From Septoria linicola (taxonomy: Eukaryota; Ascomycota; Dothideomycetes; Mycosphaerellales; Mycosphaerellaceae): a DNA stretch of 64,000 nt. The notes below the pieces were generated by a model. The model saw only the letters and a program-made list of their open reading frames with translations, was not told where the DNA came from and ran no database searches. Of the stretch, positions 1-10,706 are shown piece after piece; positions within the stretch are counted from its first letter, which is position 1; every line of letters starts with the position of its first letter. Location of the stretch: the NCBI GenBank assembly GCA_024114885.1, contig CP099425.1:310001-374000 (forward strand). The letters are read 5' to 3'. The position numbers and the translations under genes are program-made.

Positions 1-1726
1 CCTAGACTAATTATAGCTTCCTCTTTTATTCTCTTTCTACTAGAGGCCTATTTTAGATTCTAGACTCTTTACTCGAAGCTATATAATAGGAATTCGCGCT
101 ATATCGATAGTAAAATATAGCTATTAGTTAGTATAGTTAATCTTATAGTATATAGTACTCGCTATCCTAATAGCTTCTTTACTAGTATCCTCTACTATAG
201 CTATATTAGCTAGTTACTACTCTATATACGATCGTTAAATACGTAGCCTACCTATCTACTACCTTTTATATCTTTAACGATAAGACTAGTTCTAACTACC
301 CTAACGGCTTCTAATATATTATCTTAAATAAGAATATATTACTTAAGAAGAAGAGCCTTAATTAGGTTTAATTTACGATCTCTCTAGATAATACTAGTAG
401 TAGAGAACGACTCTTACTTATCTCTAATACGATTAGTAATAGGTTCTTTAACTCTAAGAAGGCGAAGCTACTAGCGAGGCGTATTATCTCTAATAAGTAA
501 AGCTATAGTATAGGTTTCGTCGAGACTATAGCTCTAGTAATTACTAATAATATAAAAGCTAACCTTAATCTTAGTTAGAAGAATCCTTATACTAATATAG
601 GCTCGCTAGTTATTTCGTACTCCTATATCTCTTAGTAGTATACTCGTATAGGTAAAAAGTATCGTATAATTCTAATAGTGTTTCTAGCCTACTCTAAGAG
701 TTATACGTTAGATAAGTTACCTAATAGTAATTATATTAACGTTTCTATAGTCTATAGCGTATATCTCTATCGCGAGCGAATACTCTTTATAGCTTTAGGT
801 ACTATATACTCTATACGAGTAATAAAACCTTTTACTACTAAGGTACTACTAAGTAGCCTAGGCTCGATTTCTAATACCTTAGTAGGCTAAGTTCTATAAA
901 TAGATTAGGTAGTAAGTATAGAAATAAAGAAGCTCTTTAGTATAAGTAAGAAAGAGTTTAAGGTCTATATAGCTAAATAGTAGACTATAGCTAAAGCTTA
1001 ATTCGCTACTACCTCTACTATAGTTATAGATATTAAGAAGTATATATTTAGCGAAACTAGCTTTATAAGTATAAGTAGTAACTTAGAAGTATTAATATTA
1101 AAGAAGAGAGAGGCTACTTCTAAGAAGATCTCTAAGGATATAGTAGAAGAGTAGCGTCTAGCGAATAATAACCGGATCTAAGAAGATGTTTTTAGTAGTT
1201 ATCGTTAAAAAAAGTAACTATTTAATAAGCCTCTAATTAAAAGTTTAATAAACTTTAATAGGAAAACTAGCTAGTTTTAAGCGATTCTAAGAAGGTTCTA
1301 TAGGTAGTTAGGTATCTAGTTAGATACTAAGAAAGAGAGGATTAGTAAGGTAAAGGCCTACCTATATACTATACTTAGCACTTTAGTATAAAAGTAAGGT
1401 AGTAGCTCGTTTCTAAGATAGTAATGTTTACTCTACTTAATTAATTTAATGTCCTATAGTCCTAGTATAGGCTCTTAGTCCTAGGACTACTAGTTTAAGC
1501 TCGTTACTATCGTTTAACCTATATATTATAAGACTATTATTCTCCGAATAGGTCTTGTTCTATAATAGCTACTCTTATACCTACCTAGGAGATTAGTATT
1601 AGAGTAGTTATTATCTATTACTATCTTACTAGATATATAGACTCTAACTATATAATAGATAAAACTAATAGAGTCTTAATCCTTAGATAGATCTTCTTCT
1701 TTTATAGTATACTAATCTCTTAGATA

Positions 1727-2100
1727 AGTAAGAAGTAGAAATCTATAGCTATATCTATAATAGAAGCTAAATATATAGCTATAGGAGTATATATAAAATA
1801 GTTATAGTTCCTTAGTACTCTTTTAAAAGAGCTTAGATATCCTAAGTTAGTAGAAGAGTATTCTTACTAACTAAGGATCCTTAGTAACTAGGAAACTATT
1901 ACTAGAATTAGGCTAATTTAGCTAAAAGATAATAACTAAGCTACTCTTACTCTTATTAAAGACTTATATATTTATAATAAGTCTAAATATATTAATATCT
2001 TATATAATACTATAAGAAAGCTCTAGTAGAATAGGCTTATCTCTATAGAATATATAAGTATAAAAGAGATAGTAGTAGATAGTCTTACTAAGCTAAAGAA
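1727..2100 (+). mobile_element. Copia retrotransposon RNase H relic
   Basis: Conceptual translation gives SKK-stop-KSIAISIIEAKYIAI at 1727-1783. This matches the Ty1/Copia RNase H block normally read as SKKQKSxAxSxxEAEYIA. About 190 bases on, in the same frame, come NKSKYINILYNTIRKL and then IEYISIKEIVVDSLTK, corresponding to the Copia C-terminal blocks that include the HIDIxYHxIR and ADxLTK motifs. The stops and Cys/His/Gln losses fit CpA-to-TpA change. The element body should lie upstream (1-1726), but I could not delimit LTRs for it. Confidence 0.8.
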
Positions 2101-3259
2101 TAGACTATAGTTTTAGGATTTTATAAGGTAGCTCTACCTTATATAAGAGATATATAAAAGATAACTCTAAGCTTTAGAGTTAAACTAAGAGGAGTCTAAA
2201 AGAATAATTTAGTTACTTAGCTTCTTCTTAATTAGCCTTTATAAAGTCCTAAATAGCCTTACTAATATTAGACTTATTACTAACTATAATATTACTATAT
2301 AGTACCTAGCTAAACTAGATACCCTCTAAGGTTAAGTACTAGTTAATATTAAAGATCTCCTCTATAGTAGCTATTATCTCTAGTACTAATATATAGTTAC
2401 TTTACTCTCTAGCCTAATATAAGACTTCTATAGCTAAGAATAGAGTACTCTAGAGGCTCTTAGAGAACTAAGAAGCTATATAGAATATAACTAAGTATAG
2501 GACTAGCTTATAAAGTATCTAGAGAGCTATTAGAACTAGCTATAAGTAAGGATAGAAATAACTTACTAGATGTCTATCTCTTAGATAATCTACTTCTATA
2601 TAATAGAGAAGGATAATCTTATAGAAGATATTTCTTTTACCTTTCTATAGAAGATAGTAGTATAGAAAGTTCTACTAAATAGGTAGTTAGTACTAGGTAA
2701 TTATTAGTCTAAAAAGTAAGTACTTAATAACTAATTAAGATTAGGACTAATACTTAAGTACTATAGATAATCTATTAAAAGATCTAACTATATAGTATAA
2801 GTAGGAGTATTAAGAGTATACCCTAGATAGTTAGTCTAGATATAGATATTTAAGTATAGTTCTAGATATCTAAGATATCTACCTAAGGCTTAGTAAGAGG
2901 TATATCTTACTTCTCTTTTATCTCCTCTTAGATAACTAACTTAATTAACTATATATTTAGTTCCTAGTATATTACTACTATACTATATACGTAAGATAGT
3001 TTAAGATTAATCCCTTATTCTTCTTTACTACGCTATACCCTCCTTAATATTATATAGTATCTAATACGCTCTCTACTTTTAATAAGAATTAGAATTATAA
3101 AAGAGATATATAGTAATATATAGAGCGCTCTTCTAATAAGACTATTAGGATATCGTAAGACTAATTCTTACTTCCTTTTAGATATATATACGTACTATAA
3201 TTATACTATACGCTAAGCCTACGAGCCTAAGGCGAGCCTAATATTTAACCTTACCTAGC

Positions 3260-3660
3260 TCTTATATAGCCTCTACCTTAAGCTCGTTAATCTAGCTATT
3301 TATCGTTTCTATAGTACTATCTATCTTATTAAGCCTATTCTCTAATATCTTTATATAGATATAGAGCTTCTCTAACTTACTAGACTCGCTACTAGACTCG
3401 CTATCTTTATTATTACTAACTACTTTACCTATCTAATAACTAGACTTAGCTATACGTATATAGTATTTATAAGGTAGCTCTTCTACTACTATCTTATACT
3501 TCTTCTTTAGACCTAGACGCTTATACTATAAGTATAGTATAATAGTAGTAACGCTCTTAGCTATCTCTATAATATAGCTAGACTTATTAAACTTATATAG
3601 ACTATTCTTTATAACCTTTCTCTTTATACTATCTCTATCTTCTATTTTATTTAGCTACTT
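3260..3660 (-). pseudogene. Degenerate reading frame of an unidentified repeat
   Basis: On the minus strand one frame stays mostly open for over 120 codons despite RIP, broken by stops that could all be former Gln codons. It begins KIEDRDSIKRKVIKNSLYKF and continues with a Lys-rich helix-like segment, a Ser/Glu run (SESSSESSKLEKL) and a coiled-coil-like tail. I do not recognise the family. The opposite orientation and lack of Copia motifs suggest a second repeat type next to the plus-strand Copia relic. Confidence 0.3.
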
Positions 3661-4165
3661 CTACTATATCGCTAGTATATAAAAATTAGTTAGAGGCGTT
3701 TAGTATAGTAGAGTAGTATAAGTAGTTAGAGAAGTTTAAGGAATTCTATAGTCTATTTAATACTATAAGTTAGTAGCGAGTATATAGAGAGTATAAAAAT
3801 TACCTATCTAGCGTTCTTATTTTTATTAATATCTATCTTCTTAATTAGTACGTAACTTACTTATATAGTTATAGCCTACGTAGAGTCTATACTAGTAGTA
3901 TTAAGTATACTATTAAGTATTAGCTAAGCTAAAAGCGTCGTAGAATATATATAATAACTTACTTAAGATAATTAGTATTATAAGTACTATATAAGGCCTC
4001 GTTATCGCCTATAATTATAGTAGTACTAGTATATATTAGTTATAGTAATAGTAGTAGTAAGCTAGATATTAGTATTAAGTAAGTCCTATTATTATTAGTA
4101 CGATAATAGGAATAATATAGACGTATATAGAATTACTATAAGGATAATAGTAAGGGTTAACAATA

Positions 4166-5229
4166 AGAAGTCGTTATGTCTCGGTGGGACGTATAGAGCT
4201 CAGTCCACTATACTCTCTTCTACAAACTTCCGCACATGCATGTCATGCTGAGTATCCAAGCCTTGCATCGCTGGCAGCAGGCTACTACTTTCGGTCTCCT
4301 CGTGATATGCTAGATAGGACTTTTCTCCCAACCTTTTCGACGATGATCACCTTTGCGAGCTTCCGAGCTCTTGACGGGAGACCACATGGGGAAGGTTGCG
4401 AAAGTCGGCGAGAAACCTCCATCGTGGACGAATAATCAAGGCACTTCGGACAGGTGGAGGTGTCGTGCAAGCGGGCGCAGAGAAAATCGACAGACCTGAT
4501 CGGGAGTGTGCTGCTGCGGGAAACTCGCTTGTAGACGAAGGATGTCAAGAAAACATGAGGCACGAGTCAGATGTGAAGGAACGCAGGGGTGGTGGGCAAC
4601 ATGGGCCAGCAAGAGCCATCGAGGGAAGGTTGTCACTTGGCAGAACATGGTTTTTGCCTTCTCAAATTCTATCTTCACGTCAGCTTCACACCCTTCATGA
4701 GCGTCAAAGTACGGTCTTCAATCATGGCGTGCACGCATGACAATCGTATACAAAAGTCGCATTTTCTCCAAACAACGACTCATTTCTGCAAGCAACATAG
4801 AAGCGGCATCGTCCCCGAGGGATACGGATGGACAGAGGTCATCGCGTTCAATCATCCATACACCCATCGCTGAGCCACGCCGACACCAGCCTGCACGATG
4901 GATTCCTTTCTCCAGCGCCGATTACCCGCACCTCGATCGATCGTACGACCAGATTCTGGGCTGATACGTCTGCCATCACGCCATACAGACATGATTGAGA
5001 CGCTTGCTCGTGCAGGACCAGACACAGCTACCTTAAAGATGCAAGGTCTGGTCCTGTACATAAGTCGTACGCCAGTGCCATAAAAGCCTGGGTAGAGCAA
5101 GATACGGGCACGATTATGGGATGTGCAGCTGTACACCTTAGAGATGATACGCACGCCATCCCAGAGATGTGCAAACAGCAAATGTCTGCTTGCGCAAGAC
5201 TTGAGATTGTGTATGACTGCAAGAGTCTA
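4166..5229. other. Intergenic region between RIP island and first gene
   Basis: This is normal-composition sequence with only short overlapping frames in several registers and no recognisable protein. It contains a perfect 11-bp inverted repeat (5013-5023 with 5046-5056, 22-nt loop) about 170 bases beyond the stop of the minus-strand gene that follows, so it could form a hairpin in that gene's 3' region. Confidence 0.5.
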
Positions 5230-7146
5230 TCACTTGCCTCCTCGACCTCCACCTCCACCTCCACCTCCACCTCCACCGCCACGGCCACCACGGTTTCCAT
5301 TCTGCCAGAACTTCTTGCGGTTGTTGGCGTTGCCGTTGTGGTGGTGGTTGTTGTTGGCGTTGCTGCCGCCACGACCACGGCGTTTGCGATGCTCTTCTTT
5401 GCCTTCAACCACAAAGTGCCGTAGTCGGCCGTTCGGCAAGCTCTCAACTCGGTTGACATTGTTGTCGAGGCCGTCTTCAATCCGCTCCGCAATGCTGCGA
5501 GGCTGCTGGTTGTCAACATCGCCAATATGGTCGTATCCTGGCTGATCCCGGCTATCTACCAGGTCGCCCGTATGGTCGTAGCCTTGTTGACTACGGTAAT
5601 CCCCATCGTCGCCGATATGATCGTAGCCCTGCTGGCTGCGATCTGGCTCGTCGTTGCCAATATGATCGTAGCCCTGCTGGCTGCGATCTGGCCCATCGTC
5701 GCCAGTACGGTCATAGCCTTGACGATCGCCGAAACCTTGGTTCGAGGCAGGCCCATTGTAAGAGCCGCCGAAATTGGTCTGTCCTCCAGGCGTCATGCGA
5801 GGTGGCGGACTCGGCGCGTATTGCTGGCCTCCGTACTGCTGGCCTCCGTACTGCGGGCCTTTTTGGTACTGGCCTCCCCACTGCTGGCCTCCCCACTGCT
5901 GGCCTCCCCATTGCTGGTTATGTGGCTGAGGAGCATAGTAATCTTGACCACCAGCAACGCCATGGCGAGGCGGTCCAGGCTGTGCGTTGGTACCAGTAGC
6001 GTGAAGCGGACCATAAGACGGACCGTGAGAGGTACCAGGAGAGGGACCGGAGAAAGGCGGCTGGTACCCACCATAGTGGCCTCCACCAAAGCTGGGTGCA
6101 GGTTGAGGGCCATTACCATATGGGTACTGCGAGTCGAGGTTGTGCTGCATCTGATAGCCTCGCTCGCGAAAGTTGTTGTGCGGATTGTGTCGACTTGGCG
6201 ACGCAGAACGCTGGCGTCCCTGGCGCACGGCTGCATCGACCTTGCTCTGCAGACGGTCATCCTCTCGCCTAGCATCGGCCCTTCCACGTTCGTAATCAGA
6301 ACGGAAACCGCCTCTGCCTCGCCATCCGGACTGAAAGCCGCCACGCTGGAAGTACGGCTTGGACTTGCCCTGCTGCTTAGTCTGAGACTGAGACTTGGCA
6401 AATTCTTCGTGCACACGTCGGTTACCTTCTGCAATCTGCTGTTCTGTCGGCCGCGGGTGGCGAATGTTGCTCACAGGATATGCATTACACTCCTGGTCAT
6501 TCAAACATTGTATGGGCTTCGTCAGTCCACGATCAACCATATGTTCGTTGCAAGGCGTGCAGCAGATTTTGCGAACGGGACGTCCGGTTGCAATGGCTCG
6601 CATGACCTGAGTGGCATAGTCGCACCATGTCTTGCCAGTTTCTCTGCACCTCTGACAGAGCCATGTCCAGATGAAGGTCTTGAAGGTGCCTTTCATGATT
6701 GAATGCAGTGGTTCAATGCACGAGTCCTGGAGCTCCGTCCAAAATTCCCGGATCTGCTCGTCTGACAGCTCTGGGCTGAAAAATAGCTCATTTGCTATCA
6801 TGGCGTTTGTGAGCTGCTCGGGATATAATCTGGTGACATTTTCAGTCACGATGCCAGTGAGCTTGTGCCGGTACCAATGAAGACGGGTTGGATGGTGCTC
6901 CCAGTGTCTGGCTACTTCGATCGGAATCGGGGTACGTCGCCCCTCAGTCTGCTGTGCTGAAAGCGGCAGAGGCTGTTGAGCAGGCTGCTGTGCTGGGGCG
7001 GGCTGAGGCTGCTGAGGAGGCGCGTCGTTCATATCAGCGTCATGACCGGTAGGCGGTGCTGTGTTGGCGGTCTGGGCGGGTTGGGCGTTGCTCGCGTTTT
7101 TGCTGCCTTGCAGCGTCTGACTGCTCGAGTTCGTCGAATCAGCCAT
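5230..7146 (-). CDS. Low-complexity RGG/Gln-rich protein with Cys-rich segment
   Basis: Single-exon 638-aa protein of unknown function. The N-terminal ~90 residues are Gln/Pro/Ala-rich. Residues ~90-230 look folded and carry a Cys-rich segment (CQRC...C, then ICCTPC...C), a plausible zinc site. The remainder is disordered: RGG motifs (GGFQSGWRGRGGFRSDYERG), three WGGQ repeats, five imperfect copies of a DxSQQGYDHIGD unit, and a Gly-rich C-terminus with a run of about a dozen Gly. Such RGG/prion-like tails are typical of RNA-binding or condensate proteins (family knowledge); RNA binding here is inference. It is divergent from the next gene across 182 bp. Confidence 0.7.
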   Translation of the reverse strand: MADSTNSSSQTLQGSKNASNAQPAQTANTAPPTGHDADMNDAPPQQPQPAPAQQPAQQPLPLSAQQTEGRRTPIPIEVARHWEHHPTRLHWYRHKLTGIVTENVTRLYPEQLTNAMIANELFFSPELSDEQIREFWTELQDSCIEPLHSIMKGTFKTFIWTWLCQRCRETGKTWCDYATQVMRAIATGRPVRKICCTPCNEHMVDRGLTKPIQCLNDQECNAYPVSNIRHPRPTEQQIAEGNRRVHEEFAKSQSQTKQQGKSKPYFQRGGFQSGWRGRGGFRSDYERGRADARREDDRLQSKVDAAVRQGRQRSASPSRHNPHNNFRERGYQMQHNLDSQYPYGNGPQPAPSFGGGHYGGYQPPFSGPSPGTSHGPSYGPLHATGTNAQPGPPRHGVAGGQDYYAPQPHNQQWGGQQWGGQQWGGQYQKGPQYGGQQYGGQQYAPSPPPRMTPGGQTNFGGSYNGPASNQGFGDRQGYDRTGDDGPDRSQQGYDHIGNDEPDRSQQGYDHIGDDGDYRSQQGYDHTGDLVDSRDQPGYDHIGDVDNQQPRSIAERIEDGLDNNVNRVESLPNGRLRHFVVEGKEEHRKRRGRGGSNANNNHHHNGNANNRKKFWQNGNRGGRGGGGGGGGGGGGRGGK

Positions 7147-7328
7147 TGTGAAGTGTCAATGGTTGGTGATGAACAGCCAAAACTTTCGCTAATGTGTCGA
7201 GAGAAGGGCTCCGAAGCTGTTGTTTGATCTTGGCGCGCTAACGCGAAAATTGAGAGGAACAAGAACGCGTTTTCTCAAAGTCCCTCTTCCTCACCACCAC
7301 AACCACAACCACAACATCACGAGTAAAG
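7147..7328. promoter_or_regulatory. Shared divergent promoter region
   Basis: These 182 bp separate the start codons of two divergently transcribed low-complexity proteins, so both promoters must lie here or overlap the genes. A CAACCA-type pyrimidine/A-rich tract (about 7296-7320) lies just before the plus-strand ATG, resembling a fungal 5' leader. No specific factor site was identified. Confidence 0.45.
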
Positions 7329-9676
7329 ATGAGTGGACAATACCCTCCGTATTACGCGAACCATCAACCGCACCATCCGCGCCCACCGCCCTCTCCGCTC
7401 CTCCCTACCGCCCCCACTCGCCACTGGCACTTCTTTCCTCCGGATGTCATAACGACATGGAACTCTGGCCAGCGCAGAGGCTGGACCGATCAAATGGTCG
7501 ACTTCAAGTGTGGCAAAGGCTTCTCTTGCTGGGCTCGACTACTCCTGGAGAAAGAGTACGGGTCAGGAGAATCTGCTGAGGCGTTTGTTCAACGATACAG
7601 CGCACATCCTCTCTTCCGGTACCGCAGGCTGCCGACATTCGTTCCGCCTCAGCAGGCATATGCTGCAGCAGAGCACTGGAACGCACTTTACACAGTGCCC
7701 GCTCAGCCTGTCACTCCTCAGTCTGGGTACGCTCCGCCACCGTGTGGACCTCCGCAGGGCTATGGCACTGGTTCTGGCTACCCAAATCAGGTTCCACCGC
7801 AGGGCCAGCAGCACATTCACGGTCCGCAGCCGCAGCAGCCACATGGTCAAACGCCCACACCGTCCAATACGAGCCGAGGCCACAGCAATGTCAATGCCAG
7901 CTCCAATGTAGGACAGCTGTCGTCACAGATGAGCCCGCTTTCGACTGTATCGGAGCCGAACGGCAATCCCGGTGTCATCGCCAACGCCGGTCTTGACCAG
8001 GGTGTCACGCCTTCGCCTGCTGCCACGCCTTCGCTAAAGGGAGGGCTCAACCTCAAGCAGCCGCCGCTGCCTGGTGCTGGACCGAATGCTGGTCAATCTG
8101 GACAGGCAAAGACAGACGCTGCCAACTCGTCGCGCTCTTCAAACACGAATCTAAAGTCGAGCTCGACCAAGCAACCACCGCCGCCGACTTCCCGAATGGA
8201 GCGTCGCCCAGGCCAGACCCTTCTGGCGACGCCACAGCGCACAACAGAAGACGCTGGTCACGGCTTCATGGCTGAGTCGCGCCACGCTGTTAGTGCTGTG
8301 TCGTCCACCCCGCCGCCACCGCCGCCATCTAATGCCTCGACGGGCCATTAGCAGGGCAAGTCGAGGAGCTCGCAGGAACGAGCCAACCGCCACCACCGAG
8401 GGCAGGCGGCCGAGGAGGAGGAGGAACACCGTCCTATGCTTCCGCCATCAGCAACACGAGAGCTGAGCCTCCTCGCGCGAGGCACGACTTCCCCGACATT
8501 CGACGGTTCGCCGCGAGCGAGATCGATGAGAAGTATCAGCACCTGGTACTGAATCTGACCGAGTTCCGGACGCCTGATACAAGTGTTGCCTTGCTCGAAG
8601 ACCTCGACGCGGCCATGAGCGAGCGCAGATTTGACGACGTGCCGGGCCTCATTATTGGATGGGTGCAGGGTGGTATGTTCACCACGCCCGATCTGTTCAT
8701 ATTTCCCAAGAGCCATAAGCATGCCGGGAAGAGCACCGAGATGGTCATTGAGACTCTCGCCGAACAGCGCGGCGAAGAACACATGCGCGACATCGCACGC
8801 GAAGTTGGCCGTGACTGGATGCACTCGAAGGGTATACTGCCCAACAAAATGAATTGCTTCGAGTGCGACATGTTTGGCCGTGACTGCGATGGCAGTCAAC
8901 CGTGCAAGCCATGCGAAGAAAATGGCGATTACTGCAGCGAAGTCGAGTGCAGTCACACTAAGTGTAACCCCAACAAGTGCGTCAACTTCCACGATGGCGA
9001 GTTGCTTGACTATATTCAGGAAGAGTTGAAGTCTAGGGGCTTCGCAGACACCGCCCGGCTTCGTGAGCTCATCAAGTCTGCCACTGTGTCCCCGGTGCCG
9101 CAACTGATCAAAGATCAGAGCGGAATGAAGCACACCCGTGGTCGACCACCTCTCATGTGTGGAACTCCAAAGTCGGGTCGCAACAAGGCGCATCTTTCCA
9201 ATGGACGCGATGGCAACCGCTACAAGAAGCTCTTGATTGACCATGGGTACGATGATCAGGGCGACCGTCCTCCGATACTGTTGATGGCCATCAATCCTCA
9301 GATTCTGCACGAGATGTGCTCTAACAGATTGCGACTGCATCAACCACGCGACGAGGAACGCGCACCACGTCGATCTGCATATAATGCGCCGCGTGGCTCT
9401 GGACGCTCTCCTGCGCAGCCTCCGCAGATGACTCTCGACGAGTACAATGCCGAACAGGCCAATAGGAGACTCATCGAGCAGCAGAATGCCCGTGCTGCCT
9501 ACGAGCAGCCACGTCCTCGACAATCTGCGCCAATCGATCCCAACTCCCGTTACACTGGGCATTGGGACTCCGAAGATGAGGACGGCCAGGGCGGAAAATG
9601 GACGTCACCAAAGGATATCGCTTCGTCGTCTGTAGTCGCCACTTCTCCAGTCGAGGACGACGATACTGTCGTCTAG
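7329..9676 (+). CDS. Low-complexity protein with Zn2Cys6-like cluster (interrupted frame)
   Basis: Frame 7329-8351 gives a Pro/Gln/Ser-rich protein with a short folded block (GRR...WARLLLEKEYGSGESAEAF). A second frame is open from 8333 to 9676 and carries a helical domain and a Cys cluster at 8854-8935 spaced C-x2-C-x6-C-x5-C-x2-C-x6-C, the Zn2Cys6 pattern, though near the C-terminus and not the N-terminus as in most fungal regulators. The halves are probably one gene. A CTAAT branch-like site (8328) and a TTAG acceptor (8351) are present, and donor GTGCTG at 8293 would keep frame, but it is weak, so a frameshift is possible. After TAG at 9674 the same frame stays open for 70 acidic codons to TAA at 9887. 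Function unknown. Confidence 0.55.
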
Positions 9677-9889
9677 CCGGCCGACGCGGAGGCCGCCAAC
9701 ATTGAGCAGGCGACCGTCGAAGACGAGACTGAGGACGCCGTCGACGAGACTGAAGGCGAGACGCCTGCAGCGCAGCCAGCTGTCGACAGTGACGCAGACG
9801 AGGAACCTCAAGAGCCCACGGCTGCTGAAGAGCTTCCTGCACCAGCAAAGCCTGAAGAGGCTGAGGTGAAGGAGGAGACTTTGGCATAA

Positions 9890-10706
9890 AGTCTCGTCCA
9901 CTTGAGAGCCTTCCTCCTCGCCACCTCGTGGCAACACAATCTGGCCGCTACCACTACTGCGTTGAACCGAGTCCGTTTATCGGAAATGTATGTCCCTCCT
10001 CATCAACACAACTGCTGATGGCATATCCGTCTATCGGAAATGCCTGTCAGCTCCTTTCTTCTCTGCACAATGACGAGCGTCTATCGCTGTCGTTCTGCTT
10101 TGTTCATCTTTCATTGTGGGCTTCGCGCTGTCTCATTGTGCGTCGGTGTTTAACACTCGTCAGCACTCACTTCTGGCAGGCTGAACTTCAGCGTCTATCG
10201 CTAAGGTCGGCACTGCTTACTTGACTTGATGGATCAGTACATGAGGGCGCTTGTGGCATGCTTGGTGATGGCGAGGGCAGAAATGGAATCGACAGCAGCA
10301 TGTAGCACTGTAGACAGAGTTCTACAACTCCTTTTAAGCCAGCTTATGCATCTTTCTGTCTAGCGAAACCATAATTCCAAGAAGTGATACTACTAACTGC
10401 TAACAGGTTACCAATGGTGAGTATTTATGGCTAACCACGTCTGATAGATGCTCGGACTATCACAAGCTCGGGATCATCCTACACCTTATCGATGAGCCGG
10501 TTTCTTGATCTGACACAACTCAAATTCAAAACTCTATTATTCAGCATTTCATCACTTGCCAACATCCAAGCTCCATCCTCCAGCAAAAAGCAGAACTAAG
10601 CACTTACCTCCGTGAAGCTTAAGGGAAGCTTACACCTCCGGCCTCCACTTGGTGGTAGAAGAATCTGGGGCTTGGTCCCTGATATTGTCTAGATCTGGTA
10701 CAGACC
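9890..10706. other. Intergenic region
   Basis: No coding frame of any quality was seen. The last ~200 bases before 10707 should contain the promoter and leader of the membrane-protein gene that follows. Confidence 0.5.

Larger units (their letters stand above)
1..4165. repeat. AT-rich RIP-mutated repeat island
   Basis: The stretch is AT-rich with stop codons in all frames and almost no CA or TG dinucleotides, while CG survives (for example cgcgct, tcgcgag). This is the RIP signature, C-to-T in CpA on both strands. It ends abruptly near 4160, where CA/TG-containing sequence resumes. It holds at least one Copia relic on the plus strand (1727-2100) and a different degenerate frame on the minus strand (about 3260-3660). 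The rest is too mutated for me to assign, and no intact gene is visible. Confidence 0.9.

Noticed and set aside
678..890. 70-codon frame inside the left RIP island
   Set aside because: Surrounded by RIP-mutated sequence with no CA/TG; chance survival of an open stretch, not a gene.
5527..6702. 391-codon plus-strand frame inside the RGG protein gene
   Set aside because: It is a mirror of the Gly/Gln-rich minus-strand gene. Its Leu/Val/Ala repeats arise from reading the repeats backwards, and the minus frame has the folded domain and proper start.
8348..9562. 404-codon minus-strand frame opposite the Zn2Cys6-like gene
   Set aside because: No recognisable domain, composition typical of antisense GC-rich sequence, and the plus strand carries the Cys cluster and conserved-looking helices.
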